A DNA stretch of 64,000 bases from JBBIQH01 sp964475945 (GTDB lineage Archaea > Thermoproteota > Nitrososphaeria > Nitrososphaerales > Nitrosocaldaceae): assembly GCA_964475945.1 (NCBI GenBank), contig CAYYYF010000002.1, forward strand, positions 124,001 to 188,000, in the 5' to 3' direction. Under the pieces are notes generated by a model. That model saw nothing but the letters and a program-made list of their open reading frames with translations. It made no database searches and was not told the origin of the DNA. The position numbers and the translations under genes are program-made. The stretch's first letter is position 1. Each line of letters starts with the position of its first letter. Below, in pieces: positions 62,777-64,000 of this stretch.

Positions 62777-63724
62777 TTAATATATCAAGGAACTGCTTAA
62801 CCTTAAGAACCTATTTGTAATAAATGCACATTCATTAAACCCTTTAGCCCTTGCATCTGCAAGCACTGCCCTCTGAGCAATGAATGTGGTATAAAGTATT
62901 ACATTTAACCTATCCTCAAACCTTTCAATATTATTTTTAGCTATATGCCTGTAACATATTAGAGTTGTATCTATGCCGTTAGATGATAAACCCTCTGCTA
63001 GCATATTATCATCGCTAAGTATTATTACCTTATCAGAGTCTGCTAGAGAGAATATCTGCATATGCTTAAACCCTTCAAGCATACAGTACTGTGACTTTAA
63101 ACCTAGAACCTCATATATCTTGGCAGAGAAGTAGACTGCTATAGGGTATGTTAATAGATCACCTATTATGTAGTTGTAATCCTTTAGTCTTACTCTAGCA
63201 TCTGCTAATTCAAATAATCTCTTAACATCTATAGCATCATCCTCTATACCATGCACTAGTGAGGCTGCGGTTAATAGACTTGCAGTAAAACTTATGCTAC
63301 CTGCAGTAAGCACACCTATCCTATTGAACCTTAACTCTACTATGGAATCTGCTATACCTGCTAATCTACTGCTAGCATTAGAGGTTAATGCTACAACCTT
63401 TAAACCCATGCTCTTTGCCTTCTTTGCTACCTCAATAGACACCCTAGTCTCTCCAGATATAGATATTATGTATAATGTTCTAATATCTAACTTATCATAA
63501 GATATACTTGCTAACTCATAAGGCTCTATACACCTAATATTGAATGAGGATAACCTCTCTACAGTAAGTGCAGATGCGTATGAGTCACCACTCCCAGTTA
63601 TTACTGCTCTTCTCTGTTCATCCCTGCTTAACCATAGATCCTTATCCTTTAACTCTTTTAGTATCCTAGGTAACTCATCTAACTGCATTACTACCTCTTG
63701 CTCGTAAGCATCTAAAGAGTTCAT
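62777..63724 (-). CDS. SIS-domain sugar isomerase-like protein
   Basis: 315 residues. Two SIS folds: AVITGSGDSYASAL with Ser-rich loops, then IISISGETRVSIEVAKKAKSMG and ALTSN. The second half has IYEVLGLKSQYCMLEGFKHMQIFSLADSDKVIIL. It resembles archaeal phosphosugar isomerase or GlmS-type halves, but substrate is not clear. The stop lies 3 bp after the convergent gene. Confidence 0.82.
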   Translation of the reverse strand: MNSLDAYEQEVVMQLDELPRILKELKDKDLWLSRDEQRRAVITGSGDSYASALTVERLSSFNIRCIEPYELASISYDKLDIRTLYIISISGETRVSIEVAKKAKSMGLKVVALTSNASSRLAGIADSIVELRFNRIGVLTAGSISFTASLLTAASLVHGIEDDAIDVKRLFELADARVRLKDYNYIIGDLLTYPIAVYFSAKIYEVLGLKSQYCMLEGFKHMQIFSLADSDKVIILSDDNMLAEGLSSNGIDTTLICYRHIAKNNIERFEDRLNVILYTTFIAQRAVLADARAKGFNECAFITNRFLRLSSSLIY

Positions 63725-63726
63725 AA

Positions 63727-64000
63727 CTATTTGTTAATTATATCCTTTAGTAACTCCAAAACTACCTTTGGTTCTGCTCTTCCTCTGGTATGCTTCATGA
63801 CCTTGCCTAGTAGGTAGTTCAATGCCTTCTCATTGCTTAAAGCATCTCTAACAGCCTTCTCCTCCTCCTTTATAACAGCCTTAACTATCCTTACTAACTC
63901 ATCCTTATCTGTAATGCTATCTACTTGCATGCTCTTTACTATACTTAAGGGTAATTCACCAGTAGATACCATAACCTGCATGATCTGCTTTGCTACACTT
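63727..64000 (-). CDS. gatB: Glu/Asp-tRNA amidotransferase subunit B, C-terminal end
   Basis: 91 codons of the gene lie here; the 5' part is outside the window and the frame is open to the edge. The GatB/YqeY domain is visible: KQIMQVMVSTGELPLSIVK, EEEKAVRDALSNEKALNYLLGKVMKHTRGRAEPK (piecewise), and the ELLKDII end. Forms Gln-tRNA or Asn-tRNA with GatA and GatC. Confidence 0.88.
   Translation of the reverse strand, partial: SVAKQIMQVMVSTGELPLSIVKSMQVDSITDKDELVRIVKAVIKEEEKAVRDALSNEKALNYLLGKVMKHTRGRAEPKVVLELLKDIINK

Overview
The window looks like part of a thermophilic ammonia-oxidizing archaeon (Nitrososphaeria/Thaumarchaeota), most likely a Nitrosocaldus-like lineage. That placement is inferred from gene content: a three-gene acetyl-/propionyl-CoA carboxylase as in the thaumarchaeal 3-hydroxypropionate/4-hydroxybutyrate cycle, a heme-copper oxidase with several cupredoxins, an F420-dependent NADP reductase, archaeal DnaG, RfcL, PsmA, RpoF, L21e, L31e and L39e, a CTP-type riboflavin kinase, intron-bearing tRNAs, PEFG-like C-terminal anchors, and the proline dehydrogenase/P5C dehydrogenase pair. 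Base composition is AT-rich, with AGG/AGA for Arg and ATA for Ile. Many genes have a TATA-like box about 22-32 bp before the ATG, as expected for leaderless transcription.

Layout. 1-1942 (minus): a terminal oxidase operon (small TM protein, CuA subunit II, subunit I cut by the window edge). 2.0-4.9 kb: histidine phosphatase, npdG, a small membrane protein and an aminotransferase. 4.9-9.4 kb is a decay zone: a FAD amino-acid oxidase pseudogene, tRNA-Arg with an intron, a SemiSWEET transporter, a cupredoxin gene broken by a 66-bp duplication, a SPOUT methyltransferase and a serine hydroxymethyltransferase pseudogene. 9.4-13.6 kb: PsmA, H+-pyrophosphatase, JAMM protease and a membrane cupredoxin. 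13.6-20.2 kb: tRNA-Thr and the purine genes purS-Q-L-F-K-E. 20.2-32 kb: DUF371, ribK-dnaG, an L-2-hydroxyglutarate oxidase-like protein, Toprim, nurA-herA, SQR-like flavoprotein, radical SAM, CBS, L39e-L31e, CDGSH and HTH genes.

32-43 kb: an ammonia-type asparagine synthase, icd, a TGS pseudo-GTPase, the L21e-rpoF-DUF655-HemK2 cluster, tRNA-Trp with two introns, pdxST and secreted proteins. Interspersed are a full TnpB (IS200/IS605-type) element and two identical 237-bp deletion derivatives of it. 43-48 kb: tRNA-Ser with an intron, a decayed PEFP-type protein, small thiol/zinc proteins, thi4, a PDCD5-like protein and rtcB. 48-55 kb: peroxiredoxin, the CoA carboxylase operon, rfcL and unknowns. 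55-64 kb: HAD hydrolase, a CDF transporter with three C-terminal domains, P5C dehydrogenase and proline dehydrogenase, secreted PEFP-type proteins, a SIS protein and the C-terminal end of GatB.

The strongest leads are the TnpB element with its two non-autonomous copies, which retain both element ends and the presumed guide-RNA scaffold; a four-unit 22-nt palindrome array at 34.3 kb; a split cytochrome oxidase subunit II; several recently broken genes; and a Cys-rich small ORF at 59.3 kb. All assignments come from reading the sequence; no database search was run.
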